A stretch of DNA of 64,000 bases from Sphingopyxis sp. MWB1 (GCF_000763945.1 NZ_JQFJ01000002.1:558001-622000); one strand, 5' to 3'; shown: positions 17,619 to 26,172, counted from the stretch's first letter. The notes: generated by a model from the letters alone, not told the origin. Made by a program: numbers and translations.

Positions 17619-17657
17619 CCGCTTGCGCTGGGCGGCGCGCATCGACAAGGGAAATAT

Positions 17658-18212
17658 ATGGCCATTCTTTCCGATATCTGGATTCGCGAAGCCGCCCAAA
17701 CGCAGGGCATGATCGAACCGTTCGTGGAGGCACAGCGACGCGACGGCTGTATCAGCTATGGCCTGTCTTCCTATGGCTATGATGCGCGGGTCGCGCCCGA
17801 GTTCAAGATTTTCACCAATGTCGACAGCGCCGTCGTCGACCCCAAGAATTTCGCGGCGAACAGCTTTGTCGACCGCGAAACCGATGTGTGCATCATCCCG
17901 CCGAACAGTTTTGCGCTGGCCCGCACGGTCGAATATTTTCGCATTCCGCGCGACGTGCTGGTTATTTGCCTTGGCAAATCCACCTATGCGCGCTGCGGCA
18001 TCATCGTGAATGTCACCCCGCTGGAGCCGGGCTGGGAGGGGCATGTGACGCTGGAATTTTCCAACACCACCCCCCTACCCGCGAAAATTTACGCCAATGA
18101 GGGCGCGTGCCAGTTCCTTTTCCTGAAAGGCGAGCAGCCCTGCGAGACAAGCTATGCCGACCGCGCGGGCAAATATATGGGGCAGCAGGGCGTCACACTG
18201 CCGAAGCTGTAG
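17658..18212 (+). CDS. dcd: dCTP deaminase
   Basis: A 184-residue enzyme that converts dCTP to dUTP, feeding thymidylate synthesis. Typical motifs are present: [20 protein letters not shown] near residue 33, [37 protein letters not shown] with the catalytic Glu, and the C-terminal [14 protein letters not shown] lid. Ribosome site AAGGGAAA precedes the ATG. It follows cdd by 39 bases and is probably co-transcribed. Confidence 0.96.
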   Translation: MAILSDIWIREAAQTQGMIEPFVEAQRRDGCISYGLSSYGYDARVAPEFKIFTNVDSAVVDPKNFAANSFVDRETDVCIIPPNSFALARTVEYFRIPRDVLVICLGKSTYARCGIIVNVTPLEPGWEGHVTLEFSNTTPLPAKIYANEGACQFLFLKGEQPCETSYADRAGKYMGQQGVTLPKL

Positions 18213-18230
18213 GCGCCCCGCTTCCCTCGC

Positions 18231-18686
18231 TCAGTTGAGCGAAGTGGTAACGGCCAGCGCGGCAAGATTATCGAGCGCCGCCGACCAACCGTTGCTGTAA
18301 TCCCCGAACAACTCTGGTCCGGCGAGGCTGGTGATCTGCAGGGTGACGCGCAGCGCACTGCCCTTTGCGCTGGGGGAAATTTCGTGGCTACAAAGCGATA
18401 TGGAAATCAAATCCTGCCCGACCGTCAGCGTTTCGGTGAACGACAGAAACTCCGGCGTCACCACATGGAAATTCCCGCTGGTATGAAATTCGGGCGCTTC
18501 TTTCGGGCCGCACCGCGTCTTTTCATGCCCGCCGGGGCGGCAATCATATTCGTCAATGATGACGACCGCATCGTCACCGGGCGTGCTCCATTTCTGGCGC
18601 AGTTCGCGTTCGGTCATCACGCGGAAGAGATTTTCGGGCGAGCAGGCAATGTCGCGTTCCAGAACGAGGGTTTTATAATCAGGCAT
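18231..18686 (-). CDS. SRPBCC/AHSA1-type protein
   Basis: A 151-residue START-like fold protein (AHSA1 / activator of Hsp90 homologue group). The entry motif VLERDIACSPENLFRVMTERELRQKWS and the C-terminal SNGWSAALDNLAAL are typical. Members bind small hydrophobic ligands or act as stress proteins; no specific role can be assigned. It is convergent with dcd, 18 bases apart. Confidence 0.82.
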   Translation of the reverse strand: MPDYKTLVLERDIACSPENLFRVMTERELRQKWSTPGDDAVVIIDEYDCRPGGHEKTRCGPKEAPEFHTSGNFHVVTPEFLSFTETLTVGQDLISISLCSHEISPSAKGSALRVTLQITSLAGPELFGDYSNGWSAALDNLAALAVTTSLN

Positions 18687-18776
18687 TCATCGCTCGCTGT
18701 TCCCCGCCATCGCCCCTTGGCACCCGGCATCATCTGCGCTAGCAATCACTTAACGTTTACGTAAAGGGAGGGGCTG

Positions 18777-19949
18777 ATGGCCGAAGCACGCGAATATGAC
18801 ATCATCGTCTATGGCGCGACCGGGTTTACGGGTCGGCTCGTCGCCGAATATCTGGCCCATCATTATGCGGGCCGGGCCGATGCGCCCAAATGGGCGATGG
18901 CGGGGCGGAGCGAGGCGAAGCTTGCCGAGGTGCGCGACCTGATCGGTGCGCCGAAAGACACGCCGCTCGTAATCGCCGATGCGAGCGACCCGGCGAGCCT
19001 TGATGCGATGGCGGAGCGCAGCAAGGTCGTGCTGACCACCGTTGGTCCCTATCAGCTGTACGGGGCCGATCTGGTGGCGGCCTGCGTGCGCGCCGGAACC
19101 GCTTATGCCGATCTGTGCGGCGAGCCCGGCTGGATGCGCGAGATGATCGACGCGCATGAACAGGCCGCCAAGGCGTCGGGCGCGCGCATCACCTTTAGCT
19201 GCGGTTTTGATTCGACCCCCTTTGATTTGGGTGTCCTCTTTTTGCAGGCCGAAGCGGTGAAACGGCACGGCAAGCCCGCGCCGCGCGTCAAGGGCCGGGT
19301 TCGCAAGATGCAGGGCGGCGCTTCGGGCGGCACCGTCGCCAGCCTGACCGAAACATTGAAGGCGGTGGCGAAAAATCCCTCGCTTGCCTTGTTGCTTAGA
19401 TCCTCCTTTGCGCTGACGCCCGGATTTGAAGGCCCCGCGCAGCCAACGGGGCTGGTGCCCGAATATGACAGCGCGACCGGAACCTGGACGGCCCCCTTCA
19501 TCATGGCGCCGATCAACACCAAAAATGTCCATCGCACCAATATGTTGCTGGGGCACAAATGGGGCGCGGACCTTGTCTATGACGAGATGGTGATGACGAC
19601 GATCGGCGAGGCCGGAAAAGCCATGGCCGAAGCGATGGCGAAGGCGAATCCCTTTGGCGAATCCAGGCTGAAGCCCGGCGAGGGGCCCAGCAAGGAAGAG
19701 CGCGAGGCGGGATTTTACGACATATTGTTCATCGGCGAATATCCCGATGGGACGACGATCCGCGCAAGCGTTCAAGGCGACCGCGATCCCGGCTATGGCT
19801 CGACGTCAAAGATGCTGGCGGAGACCGGCATGGCGTTGCTGGGCAATGAGGGCGCGGGCGGCATCTGGACGCCGGGCGCGCTGCTGGGCGACGCCCTGAT
19901 CGAGCGGCTGACCGCGCACGCCGGCCTGACTTTCCAGATCGAGGAATAA
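18777..19949 (+). CDS. Saccharopine dehydrogenase-like NAD(P)-binding protein (trans-acting enoyl reductase type)
   Basis: A 390-residue Rossmann-fold oxidoreductase. The dinucleotide motif VYGATGFTGRLVAEYLAHHY is at residues 10-29, followed by WAMAGRSEAKL and VLTTVGPYQLYGADLVAACV. This is the saccharopine dehydrogenase/YMR226-like group that includes mycobacterial trans-acting enoyl reductases for lipid synthesis and eukaryotic SCCPDH. It is followed 6 bases later by a thioesterase-like gene, suggesting a joint role in acyl or lipid metabolism. The substrate is unknown. Confidence 0.85.
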   Translation: MAEAREYDIIVYGATGFTGRLVAEYLAHHYAGRADAPKWAMAGRSEAKLAEVRDLIGAPKDTPLVIADASDPASLDAMAERSKVVLTTVGPYQLYGADLVAACVRAGTAYADLCGEPGWMREMIDAHEQAAKASGARITFSCGFDSTPFDLGVLFLQAEAVKRHGKPAPRVKGRVRKMQGGASGGTVASLTETLKAVAKNPSLALLLRSSFALTPGFEGPAQPTGLVPEYDSATGTWTAPFIMAPINTKNVHRTNMLLGHKWGADLVYDEMVMTTIGEAGKAMAEAMAKANPFGESRLKPGEGPSKEEREAGFYDILFIGEYPDGTTIRASVQGDRDPGYGSTSKMLAETGMALLGNEGAGGIWTPGALLGDALIERLTAHAGLTFQIEE

Positions 19950-19955
19950 GCGGGC

Positions 19956-20756
19956 ATGGACAACAGGATGAGCGCGCTCGACCTTCTGCTCGCCAGCGTT
20001 GAGGTCGACGGCGATGGCGCGCGCGCGCATATTGACGAAGGCTGGATGCAGGGGCGCACCGCCTATGGCGGGATCAGTTCCGCCGTCGCGCTGGCCGCGA
20101 CGATGAAGCTTCATCCGACCGAGACTCCGCTGCGCTATGCCCAGATCAGCTTTGTCGGCCCGGTGGGCGGCGATTGCCGGATCGCGACGCGCGAGCTGCG
20201 CCGATCAAAGTCGAGCCTGTTCATCGACGCGGGCGTTTCCAGCGAACAAGGGTTCGGCACGGCGGCGGTCTTTGCCTTTTCGCCCGACCGCAAAAGCCAT
20301 GTCGACCATGACCGGCTGGCCATGCCCGACGCGCCCGACCCCGACAGTCTGGAGCCCGTGCCCGACCACCGGGTGCGCCCGCCCTTCACCCGTCATTTCG
20401 ATATGCGGCCGACCAGCGGCCCGCGGTTCGACTGGAAAAGCGACGTCGGCGAATATCTGACCTGGGTGCGCTTTGCCCAAGAGCCCGCCTGTCACCCGAT
20501 GATCGCGCTGCTCGCCATGGGCGATGCGTTGCCGCCCGCGGCGATGGCGCTGTTCCGTGAGTTTGGCCCGATCAGCTCGATGAACTGGACGGTGAATATG
20601 CTCACGGGCGCCCCGCAGACCGAGGATGGCTGGTGGCTGCTCTCGGCCAAGACCAGCTATGCGCGGGCGGGTTTTTCGGTTCAGGACATGATGATCTGGA
20701 ACCGCGCGGGCGAGCCGGTGATGAGCGGCAGCCAGGGCATCGCCATCTACGCCTGA
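19956..20756 (+). CDS. Acyl-CoA thioesterase family protein (double hotdog)
   Basis: A 266-residue protein with the double-hotdog thioesterase pattern: WMQGRTAYGGISSAVALAA in the first half (helix after the GG) and PISSMNWTVNML, WWLLSAKTSYARAGFSVQDMMIWNRAGEPVMSGSQ in the second. Related TesB-like enzymes hydrolyse acyl-CoA. It lies 6 bases after the saccharopine dehydrogenase-like gene and is likely in one transcript with it. Confidence 0.83.
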   Translation: MDNRMSALDLLLASVEVDGDGARAHIDEGWMQGRTAYGGISSAVALAATMKLHPTETPLRYAQISFVGPVGGDCRIATRELRRSKSSLFIDAGVSSEQGFGTAAVFAFSPDRKSHVDHDRLAMPDAPDPDSLEPVPDHRVRPPFTRHFDMRPTSGPRFDWKSDVGEYLTWVRFAQEPACHPMIALLAMGDALPPAAMALFREFGPISSMNWTVNMLTGAPQTEDGWWLLSAKTSYARAGFSVQDMMIWNRAGEPVMSGSQGIAIYA

Positions 20757-20789
20757 ACTCACCGCCCTCCTCGCCCTTGGGGGCAGGAC

Positions 20790-22130
20790 TCAGGGGCGGG
20801 GCAGCGCAATGATCGCGTCAAGTCCGCCGCCCGCGCGGTTGGCAAGGATGAGCGCTCCGCCCTCCCCCGCGGCGATTTCGCGGGCGATGGATAATCCAAG
20901 CCCCGCCCCGCCGGTCGCGCGATTGCGCGATTGTTCACCGCGCGCAAAGGGTTCGATCAACGTGTCGATCTGCTCCTCTGACAGGCCGGGGCCATCGTCG
21001 GAAACGACAAGCCGCACCCGCCCCTCTGCCATTTGCACCTGGAGGCGCGCGCGGTGGCCATAGGCAATGGCGTTGTCGATCAGGTTTCGCATGGCGCGGC
21101 GAAGCAGCATTGGCCGCGCCGCGACTGTCACATCCGCCACATCGGTCGCCAGCACGGCCTTGCCCTGCTCCTGGTAATCGGCGGCGAGCCGCTCGACAAA
21201 GGATGCGAGGGCGACCTGCTCCTGCGCTTCGGTGCCCGAGCCTGATCGAGCCAGCGCCAATATATCGGTCAGCATCGCGGTCATTTCCTCGATGCTGGCG
21301 ATCATCTTTTCCCGCAGCGGCGCCTCTTCCACCTGTTCCACCCGCACGCGCAAGCTTGCCAGCGGGGTGCGAAGATCATGGCCGACCGCGCCCAGCATCC
21401 GGTCCTTGTCCGCAAGCATGGTCGCGATGCGGGCACGATAGCTGTTGAAGGCACGGATAAGCTCGCGCACGTCCGAAGGACCCTGCTCCTCCAGCGGAGG
21501 CGCATCGCGGCCGATCGGGTCGGCGCGGGCGGCGCGGGTCAAAGCGCGCAGCGAGGCAGCAGCGCGCCACGCGATAAGGATGACGGGCACCAAAAGAAGA
21601 AGGTAGAGCGATAGCGTCTGCCAGACCAGAAAGCCCTGAAGCCGGTCCCCCCCGGCGGGAATGCGCCCCTTTACCAGATAATGCCGGCTGCCGACCTGCG
21701 CGACGACGAGGACCGACTGGGTGGCGATTTTACCCTCTCCCACGGGCATGCGGCGAGGGACGGCCCAGGCGTCGACATGCTGAACCGGGACATCGGCTTC
21801 GTTCAGCAGATTGGCGACATAAGCGGAAAGTTCGGGCAGGCGCTTTCCCCCGACCGGCGGTGGAGGGGAATGATCCAATGCCCGGACGCGCTGGGACCGG
21901 TGCTGCTGGGGCCGCACATCGCGTCCCTGGGCATCAAATAAGCCGCGTCGGTCGCGGTCGATGGCATCAATGATGCGGGCGACCGCCATGCCCCCGCCAT
22001 GGGCAAGAAGCTGTTGTTTCTGGCCGCGCACCAGCAAGGCGAAGTTGATCGCCTGCGCCAGGAAAAGCATCAAGGCGACAGCGACGACCAGTTGCCAGAC
22101 AAGGCTGCGAGGCCAAAGGCGGAGCCTCAT
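20790..22130 (-). CDS. Sensor histidine kinase
   Basis: A 446-residue inner-membrane kinase. Membrane segment one is about residues 10-34, then a periplasmic sensor of about 130 residues, a second segment (LSLYLLLLVPVILIAWRAA) and a HAMP linker. The kinase core has H-box VGHDLRTPLASLR, N-box RRAMRNLIDNAIAYG, G1 DDGPGL and G2 GGAGLGLSIA. ATG at 22130 overlaps the response regulator stop by 4 bases, which fixes the start (the frame is open to 22184). It resembles the RstB/EnvZ-like group; the signal is not identifiable. Confidence 0.92.
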   Translation of the reverse strand: MRLRLWPRSLVWQLVVAVALMLFLAQAINFALLVRGQKQQLLAHGGGMAVARIIDAIDRDRRGLFDAQGRDVRPQQHRSQRVRALDHSPPPPVGGKRLPELSAYVANLLNEADVPVQHVDAWAVPRRMPVGEGKIATQSVLVVAQVGSRHYLVKGRIPAGGDRLQGFLVWQTLSLYLLLLVPVILIAWRAAASLRALTRAARADPIGRDAPPLEEQGPSDVRELIRAFNSYRARIATMLADKDRMLGAVGHDLRTPLASLRVRVEQVEEAPLREKMIASIEEMTAMLTDILALARSGSGTEAQEQVALASFVERLAADYQEQGKAVLATDVADVTVAARPMLLRRAMRNLIDNAIAYGHRARLQVQMAEGRVRLVVSDDGPGLSEEQIDTLIEPFARGEQSRNRATGGAGLGLSIAREIAAGEGGALILANRAGGGLDAIIALPRP

Positions 22131-22861
22131 GCGCTCGCTCCGATCCGCTTTACCTCGCATGCGAGTGTATAGCCGCCGCCCCATACGGTCTTGACGATCT
22201 GGGGATGGGCGGGGTCGACCTCGATCTTCTTGCGAAGCCGGCTGACGAGATTGTCGATGGCGCGGTCGAAAATATCGGCCTCGCGCCCGCGCACGAGATC
22301 GAGCAGGCGGTCGCGGCTCATCACCTGGCGCGGATGGCGCACCAGCGCATGCAGCAGATGATATTCGCCCGAGGACAGGGCGACTTCCCGTCCCTCTCCA
22401 TCCACCAATATCCGCTCCACCTCGCGCAGCACCCAGCCCGCAAAGGCATAGCTGGTCCCGCCGGGATCGAGCGCGCGTCCATTGCCCTGGGTGCGGCGCA
22501 GGACCGTCCGAATGCGGGCAACCAGTTCGCGTGGATTGAAGGGTTTGACGACATAATCATCGGCGCCGATTTCCAGTCCGATGATCCGTTCGGTGTCTTC
22601 CGCGCGTGCGGTAAGGAGGATGACGGGAATCTCGCTTGTTTCGCGAAGATGGCGGGTCAGCGACAAGCCGTCCTCACCCGGCATCATGATATCGCTGACG
22701 ACCAGGTCGATCCCCTTGGCCTGCAGCACGGCGCGCGCTTCCGCGGCGCTCGCTGCGGCCATTACCGAAAACCCCTGCCCTTCCAGATATTCGGACAGGG
22801 GTTCGCGGATCGACGGTTCATCGTCGATCAGCAATATGCGGGGGGCATCGCGCTCGATCAT
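22127..22861 (-). CDS. OmpR-family response regulator
   Basis: A 244-residue regulator. The receiver domain has acidic DDE (residues 13-15), phospho-acceptor Asp in VVSDIMMPGEDG, Thr in LLTARAE and Lys in DDYVVKPF. The C-terminal winged helix (LSSGEYHLLHALVRHPRQVMSRDRLLDLV ... RAIDNLVSRLRKKIE ... VWGGGYTLA) binds DNA. It is co-transcribed with and partner of the histidine kinase at 20790. A strong hairpin (22898-22924) lies just upstream. Confidence 0.95.
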   Translation of the reverse strand: MIERDAPRILLIDDEPSIREPLSEYLEGQGFSVMAAASAAEARAVLQAKGIDLVVSDIMMPGEDGLSLTRHLRETSEIPVILLTARAEDTERIIGLEIGADDYVVKPFNPRELVARIRTVLRRTQGNGRALDPGGTSYAFAGWVLREVERILVDGEGREVALSSGEYHLLHALVRHPRQVMSRDRLLDLVRGREADIFDRAIDNLVSRLRKKIEVDPAHPQIVKTVWGGGYTLACEVKRIGASA

Positions 22862-22897
22862 CCATCATCCTTAAAAGGCATATTCGCCAGACAAGTT

Positions 22898-22924
22898 CGC
22901 CCACCGGCGTAAAGCCGGTGGGCG
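22898..22924 (-). terminator. Strong hairpin between EF-hand gene and two-component operon
   Basis: Perfect 11-base stem CGCCCACCGGC / GCCGGTGGGCG with a GTAAA loop. It lies downstream of the EF-hand gene and upstream of the response regulator on the same strand. It is a probable terminator, though no clear U-tract follows. Confidence 0.55.
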
Positions 22925-22998
22925 ATTGCTGGCAGGCGGCGGCGACAAAGGCAATGCCAGGGAGGGGAGAGAACGACCTCAGACGCCGCCGGTGCCAA

Positions 22999-23592
22999 TC
23001 AGTTGGAGGGGGCCATGCGCCCTGCACGATGCTTTCCGCGCATCGCGCTGCGTGCTGCCTCGCGCTCTTCCGCCGTGACCTGACCGTCCTTGTTCGCATC
23101 CATCTGGTCAAAGCGCGCCATGGCGGCGGCCCGGAATTCGGCAAGGCTGATCGCCTTGTCGCCATTGGTGTCGGCCTTCATCATCATGGCCGCGGCCATG
23201 CGGTGACCGCCGCGCTTTCCGAAATGACCGCGCTTGCCCTTGCGCTCGCCAGCGCCCGCCTTGTCGGACCCGGCGCGCTTCGCATCGCGGGCAGCGGCAT
23301 GCTGATCCCACTCCGCCTGGCTGACCTGGCCATCCTTGTTGGCGTCGAGCCGTTCGAAACGCTTTTTCTGCATTTCCGCGCGGCGCGCTTCGCGATCGGT
23401 GGCGTCAAGCTTTCCGTCACCGTTCACATCCAGGCGCTGGAAACGCTGGGTGGCCGCAGCATCGGCTTCGGCGCGGGTGATCACGCCATTGCCATCGGCA
23501 TCGGCGCTGGGGCGCTTGTCCCCGGGGGCGGCAAATGCGGGCGCAGCCATCAGCGCGGCGCCAAGCGTTAGAAGCATCATCTTGCTTTTCAC
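22999..23592 (-). CDS. Secreted EF-hand protein
   Basis: A 197-residue exported protein: signal peptide VKSKMMLLTLGAALMAAPAFAA, then five EF-hand loops (DADGNGVITRAE, DVNGDGKLDATD, DANKDGQVSQAE, DTNGDKAISLAE, DANKDGQVTAEE). The central part is rich in Lys, Arg, Gly and His (ERKGKRGHFGKRGGHRM). It probably binds calcium in the periplasm. The GTG at 23592 is chosen because an AAGGAG site lies 9 bases upstream and it begins the signal peptide; the open frame continues to 23703. Its neighbour is the two-component operon, but a functional link is unproven. Confidence 0.87.
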   Translation of the reverse strand: MKSKMMLLTLGAALMAAPAFAAPGDKRPSADADGNGVITRAEADAAATQRFQRLDVNGDGKLDATDREARRAEMQKKRFERLDANKDGQVSQAEWDQHAAARDAKRAGSDKAGAGERKGKRGHFGKRGGHRMAAAMMMKADTNGDKAISLAEFRAAAMARFDQMDANKDGQVTAEEREAARSAMRGKHRAGRMAPSN

Positions 23593-23770
23593 GTCATAAA
23601 CTCCTTCTTCGCGAAGCCGGGCAAAACGCCGCTGCTTCCGATGAGGCGCTTTTAGGAAGCCTTTGTCCCAAGGACGTGCCGCCTGAACGCAAAATTGTCG
23701 CAAAATGTCGCGAAAAGAAGCGCACGTTCATGGGCGCGCAAGCTTTCTGGCGCCGTACGTCCAATACGCT

Positions 23771-25180
23771 CTATCCATTGCAGGGGATGTTTGACGCACT
23801 TCTAAGAACATCCGAACGGCGCAGCGCGGCGAGATCGTCCGAACCCTGATTTTCCCAAATCCATTCGCAGGATAGCCTGAGACAAAAGCGAGCCAGTCCC
23901 TCTGCCATGCTTCGGGTTCCCTGCCAATCGTGGCCGTGACAGTCAGTTGAGCCATGAATGGCGCGACTTCGTGCGTCGCTATAGATTTCCTTCACAACCT
24001 CCCGCATGGTGCGTCCGCCCATCGTCAACGGATCACTGGGAGCAATCGAGAGCCGTGCACTCACGAGTTCCTGTATGCCGCGCATTCCGCCGCCGCCCGC
24101 CAATGCGTCCAGAGAGGCTGCGTATTTGACTATGGCAAACAGCGGGGCTTCCTCACGGCAAGCCTCATGAAACCACCACAAGCTCATGAAGAGCGCATTA
24201 TTGATGCACGGACGTGAGGAGGTTTTATTGGGCTGGACGTAAGCGCTAAGTGCATCTCCGATCGGTCCGATGAGCCAATCGAGCGATGGCCACCGCAAAA
24301 GCCACTCGTCAGTCACGAACTGACCACCGATATGCGACACTTGTGTAAAGAGGCCGGACACATGTGTTGGCGCGAAACTTATTGCACGCTTCTTGTAGAT
24401 CGGGCCATCAACCAGAAGGCCCATCCGGTCCAGCGCTCTGGAGGGGGTTTCCCATGACAAGGCCAGCGCAGTAAGCGCGAGGCGGGCCGCCAGCGGAGCC
24501 TTGTGCTTGGCGACCTTTTGCGAGAGGCCCTTCGTTACAATTGAGCAGACGGTCGAACAGTCTTCGACGGTATCGATAACCATTCGTTCCTTCTCATAGT
24601 CGAGAGACGTGACGCGGCGGGACAACGAACCGCCATTCCACTTCTTGCGGATACGCTTTGCGGAAATTTGAGAGATGCGCCCGAGTTCGGTCTCCCGTGC
24701 GAGCCAATTCTCGCGCGCCTCGATACGCACCGGGCCAATAGTCAAATCATCGGTCCCGGGACCGGTGAGCGCCCAGCAACCGAAGACAAATTCCTCTTCA
24801 TGCTTTCCCGGCGCCAATTCCTTTTCCAGATACTCCTGGACCGCCTCCATGGTCCGGTCATGGACCTCCTCATCTGGTCGATCGATATCGACCGTCGCAA
24901 AAGCGCCGCCAAAGGCGCGTCCGACAATATGACTAATTTGCTCATCGGTGTGCGACAGAGCCAGCGCAGGATCGTTGCTCCGAAGGATGGTCCCATATGC
25001 CCAGATGTCCTGAAGAGCTGCCTTCGTGACCGGTATAAAGCGGCCATTCCCGACCGGAAGCTGCGGCGGAAAACTCAGCGGTAGCGTATCGTCGCACCGC
25101 TCAGCGAACGGGGTCGGTTGCCGCTGCTCGTTGAGCATGTCGGCAACGATACGGCGGGAAAGCTCATTCTTCGTTGTCAT
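23771..25180 (-). CDS. Apea-like HEPN domain protein (accessory)
   Basis: A 469-residue soluble protein with no signal peptide. The C-terminal part carries the HEPN active motif Rx4H as R404-S-R-A-I-H409 in IYSDARSRAIHGS, the form seen in Apea-like HEPN domains, preceded by a helical bundle (ALFMSLWWFHEACREE, VKYAASLDALAGG). The N-terminal 250 residues contain no domain I can name. HEPN proteins are often RNases in toxin-antitoxin and phage-defence systems. Base composition is lower in GC than the flanking core genes, and it lies in a short accessory segment next to tRNA-Arg. Its upstream region holds TGGCACGA palindromes shared with the MarR-like gene. A defence role is inference. Confidence 0.72.
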   Translation of the reverse strand: MTTKNELSRRIVADMLNEQRQPTPFAERCDDTLPLSFPPQLPVGNGRFIPVTKAALQDIWAYGTILRSNDPALALSHTDEQISHIVGRAFGGAFATVDIDRPDEEVHDRTMEAVQEYLEKELAPGKHEEEFVFGCWALTGPGTDDLTIGPVRIEARENWLARETELGRISQISAKRIRKKWNGGSLSRRVTSLDYEKERMVIDTVEDCSTVCSIVTKGLSQKVAKHKAPLAARLALTALALSWETPSRALDRMGLLVDGPIYKKRAISFAPTHVSGLFTQVSHIGGQFVTDEWLLRWPSLDWLIGPIGDALSAYVQPNKTSSRPCINNALFMSLWWFHEACREEAPLFAIVKYAASLDALAGGGGMRGIQELVSARLSIAPSDPLTMGGRTMREVVKEIYSDARSRAIHGSTDCHGHDWQGTRSMAEGLARFCLRLSCEWIWENQGSDDLAALRRSDVLRSASNIPCNG

Positions 25181-25342
25181 GCGTGGCCTTCGATTGCCAA
25201 GAAACCAGAAGTGTAAGCACTACGTCCGGCTGCTGCCAAGCGAGGTTCGAGTGAACAATGAGGAATATGTCAAAAGCCGTATTGGCCCGAAGTCCGACCG
25301 GGGCGTCAGCATGACCACGCCCGCAGTTCTCTCTTTTGTTCG

Positions 25343-25359
25343 GAAATGGCGCACCCGGA
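25343..25359. repeat. 17-base direct repeat of tRNA-Arg 3' end (att-like)
   Basis: The sequence GAAATGGCGCACCCGGA is identical at 25343-25359 and 26037-26053, the latter spanning the CCA end and acceptor stem of tRNA-Arg. Such duplications are left by site-specific integration into tRNA genes. The two copies enclose 677 bases that contain only the MarR-like gene. Confidence 0.6.
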
Positions 25360-25402
25360 GCCGCCACTTTGCTGGCAATCTGCCATTTTTCGCTGATTTT
25401 TG

Positions 25403-25500
25403 GATCGTGCCAAACTGGCACGATCTAATGGCAATTCAGATGGCCCGATTTGGCACGAAAGGTACGCTAACAGAAGTGAATTGAGGCGCGATCGTGCCAA
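25403..25500. promoter_or_regulatory. Cluster of four TGGCACGA half-sites
   Basis: A perfect inverted repeat GATCGTGCCA-AAC-TGGCACGATC occupies 25403-25425; two more half-sites follow, TGGCACGA at 25451-25458 and TCGTGCCA at 25492-25499. The cluster lies just past the stop of the MarR-like gene and 220-320 bases upstream of the HEPN gene start. This is the layout of operator sites; the MarR-like protein is the natural candidate binder. Confidence 0.55.
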
Positions 25501-25517
25501 CGAGTTTTTGTCACGGC

Positions 25518-25913
25518 CTATCGGTTGGGATTATCCCTCTCCGAAAGATCTTCCAAATGCATTGCAACTCGTTCAATCAACTTGCGGCCTTTCGGCGTCA
25601 GCCGAAGGAAAAACACGCGATTGTCGCTAGGATTTACCTCCCTACGAAGGAGGCCCAGTCCATTAGGATAGGCTTTGCACTTCTCCAGCAAAACTCGATA
25701 GGTTGAGTGAAGTGAACGGTCCAAGGTCTCACCTATCTCATTTCTTATCTGGCTGTATGTGGGTTGATGCCCCTTCAAATCCGCTGACGCTGCCGCAACG
25801 AAGAAGACCAACTGTGACGCAGTCATTCGCTTGGGCATGTCCTCACTCAGCAAGATTATTGCTTTAGCGAATGCGTCGAGCGATTTGACGTGGGCGTAAA
25901 GTCTAAATGGCAA
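25518..25913 (-). CDS. MarR-like winged-helix protein
   Basis: A 131-residue DNA-binding protein. The recognition region is about residues 50-80 (PTYSQIRNEIGETLDRSLHSTYRVL) and the wing ends with DNRVFFLRLTPKGRKLIERV, the D-x-R...LT-x-KG pattern of MarR-family winged helices. Flanking helices would form a dimer interface. It is the only gene between the two 17-base tRNA-end repeats, with TGGCACGA palindromes on both sides. It is probably an autoregulator that may also control the HEPN gene. Base composition is distinctly lower in GC than the surrounding genome. Confidence 0.7.
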   Translation of the reverse strand: MPFRLYAHVKSLDAFAKAIILLSEDMPKRMTASQLVFFVAAASADLKGHQPTYSQIRNEIGETLDRSLHSTYRVLLEKCKAYPNGLGLLRREVNPSDNRVFFLRLTPKGRKLIERVAMHLEDLSERDNPNR

Positions 25914-25982
25914 GGCCCAATTAACTCACGAAAGCAACGGCGCATGATCCGTCATACGGAACCTTCGCGCCACTAGAACTAT

Positions 25983-26008
25983 TCGTGCCAAAACAACTTT
26001 TGGCACGA
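25983..26008. promoter_or_regulatory. Palindrome upstream of MarR-like gene
   Basis: TCGTGCCAAAA (25983-25993) and TTTTGGCACGA (25998-26008) form an 11-base inverted repeat with a 4-base centre, about 70 bases upstream of the MarR-like start. It contains the fifth and sixth copies of the TGGCACGA half-site. It could also act as a hairpin after tRNA-Arg. Confidence 0.5.
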
Positions 26009-26040
26009 TCCACGAATCCCGCAGAAGTCCTCGAAAGAAA

Positions 26041-26117
26041 TGGCGCACCCGGAACGATTCGAACGTCCGACCCCCAGATTCGTAGTCTGGTGCTCTATCC
26101 AGCTGAGCTACGGGTGC
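26041..26117 (-). tRNA. tRNA-Arg (anticodon ACG)
   Basis: A 77-base cloverleaf on the minus strand. The acceptor GCACCCG pairs with CGGGTGC; the anticodon stem CCAGA/TCTGG encloses loop CTACGAA, giving anticodon ACG (read as ICG). The T-loop is GTTCGAATC, and CCA is encoded. Its 3' half is duplicated at 25343, showing use as an integration site. Confidence 0.95.
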
Positions 26118-26172
26118 GTGGAGCGGTGCGTTTAGGGGGTAGCGCGGAGTCGCGCAACCCCCTTCTGCACGA

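Larger units (their letters stand above)
25181..25517. other. Intergenic region with palindromes and tRNA-end copy
   Basis: No convincing gene. It holds a 17-base copy of the tRNA-Arg 3' end at 25343-25359 and four TGGCACGA/TCGTGCCA half-sites between 25403 and 25500. It is AT-richer than the core genome. Confidence 0.6.

Noticed and set aside
23735..23775. A possible third copy of the tRNA-Arg 3' end as left boundary of the HEPN segment
   Set aside because: Only about 6 bases (TGGCGC) match; not above chance in this GC-rich DNA.
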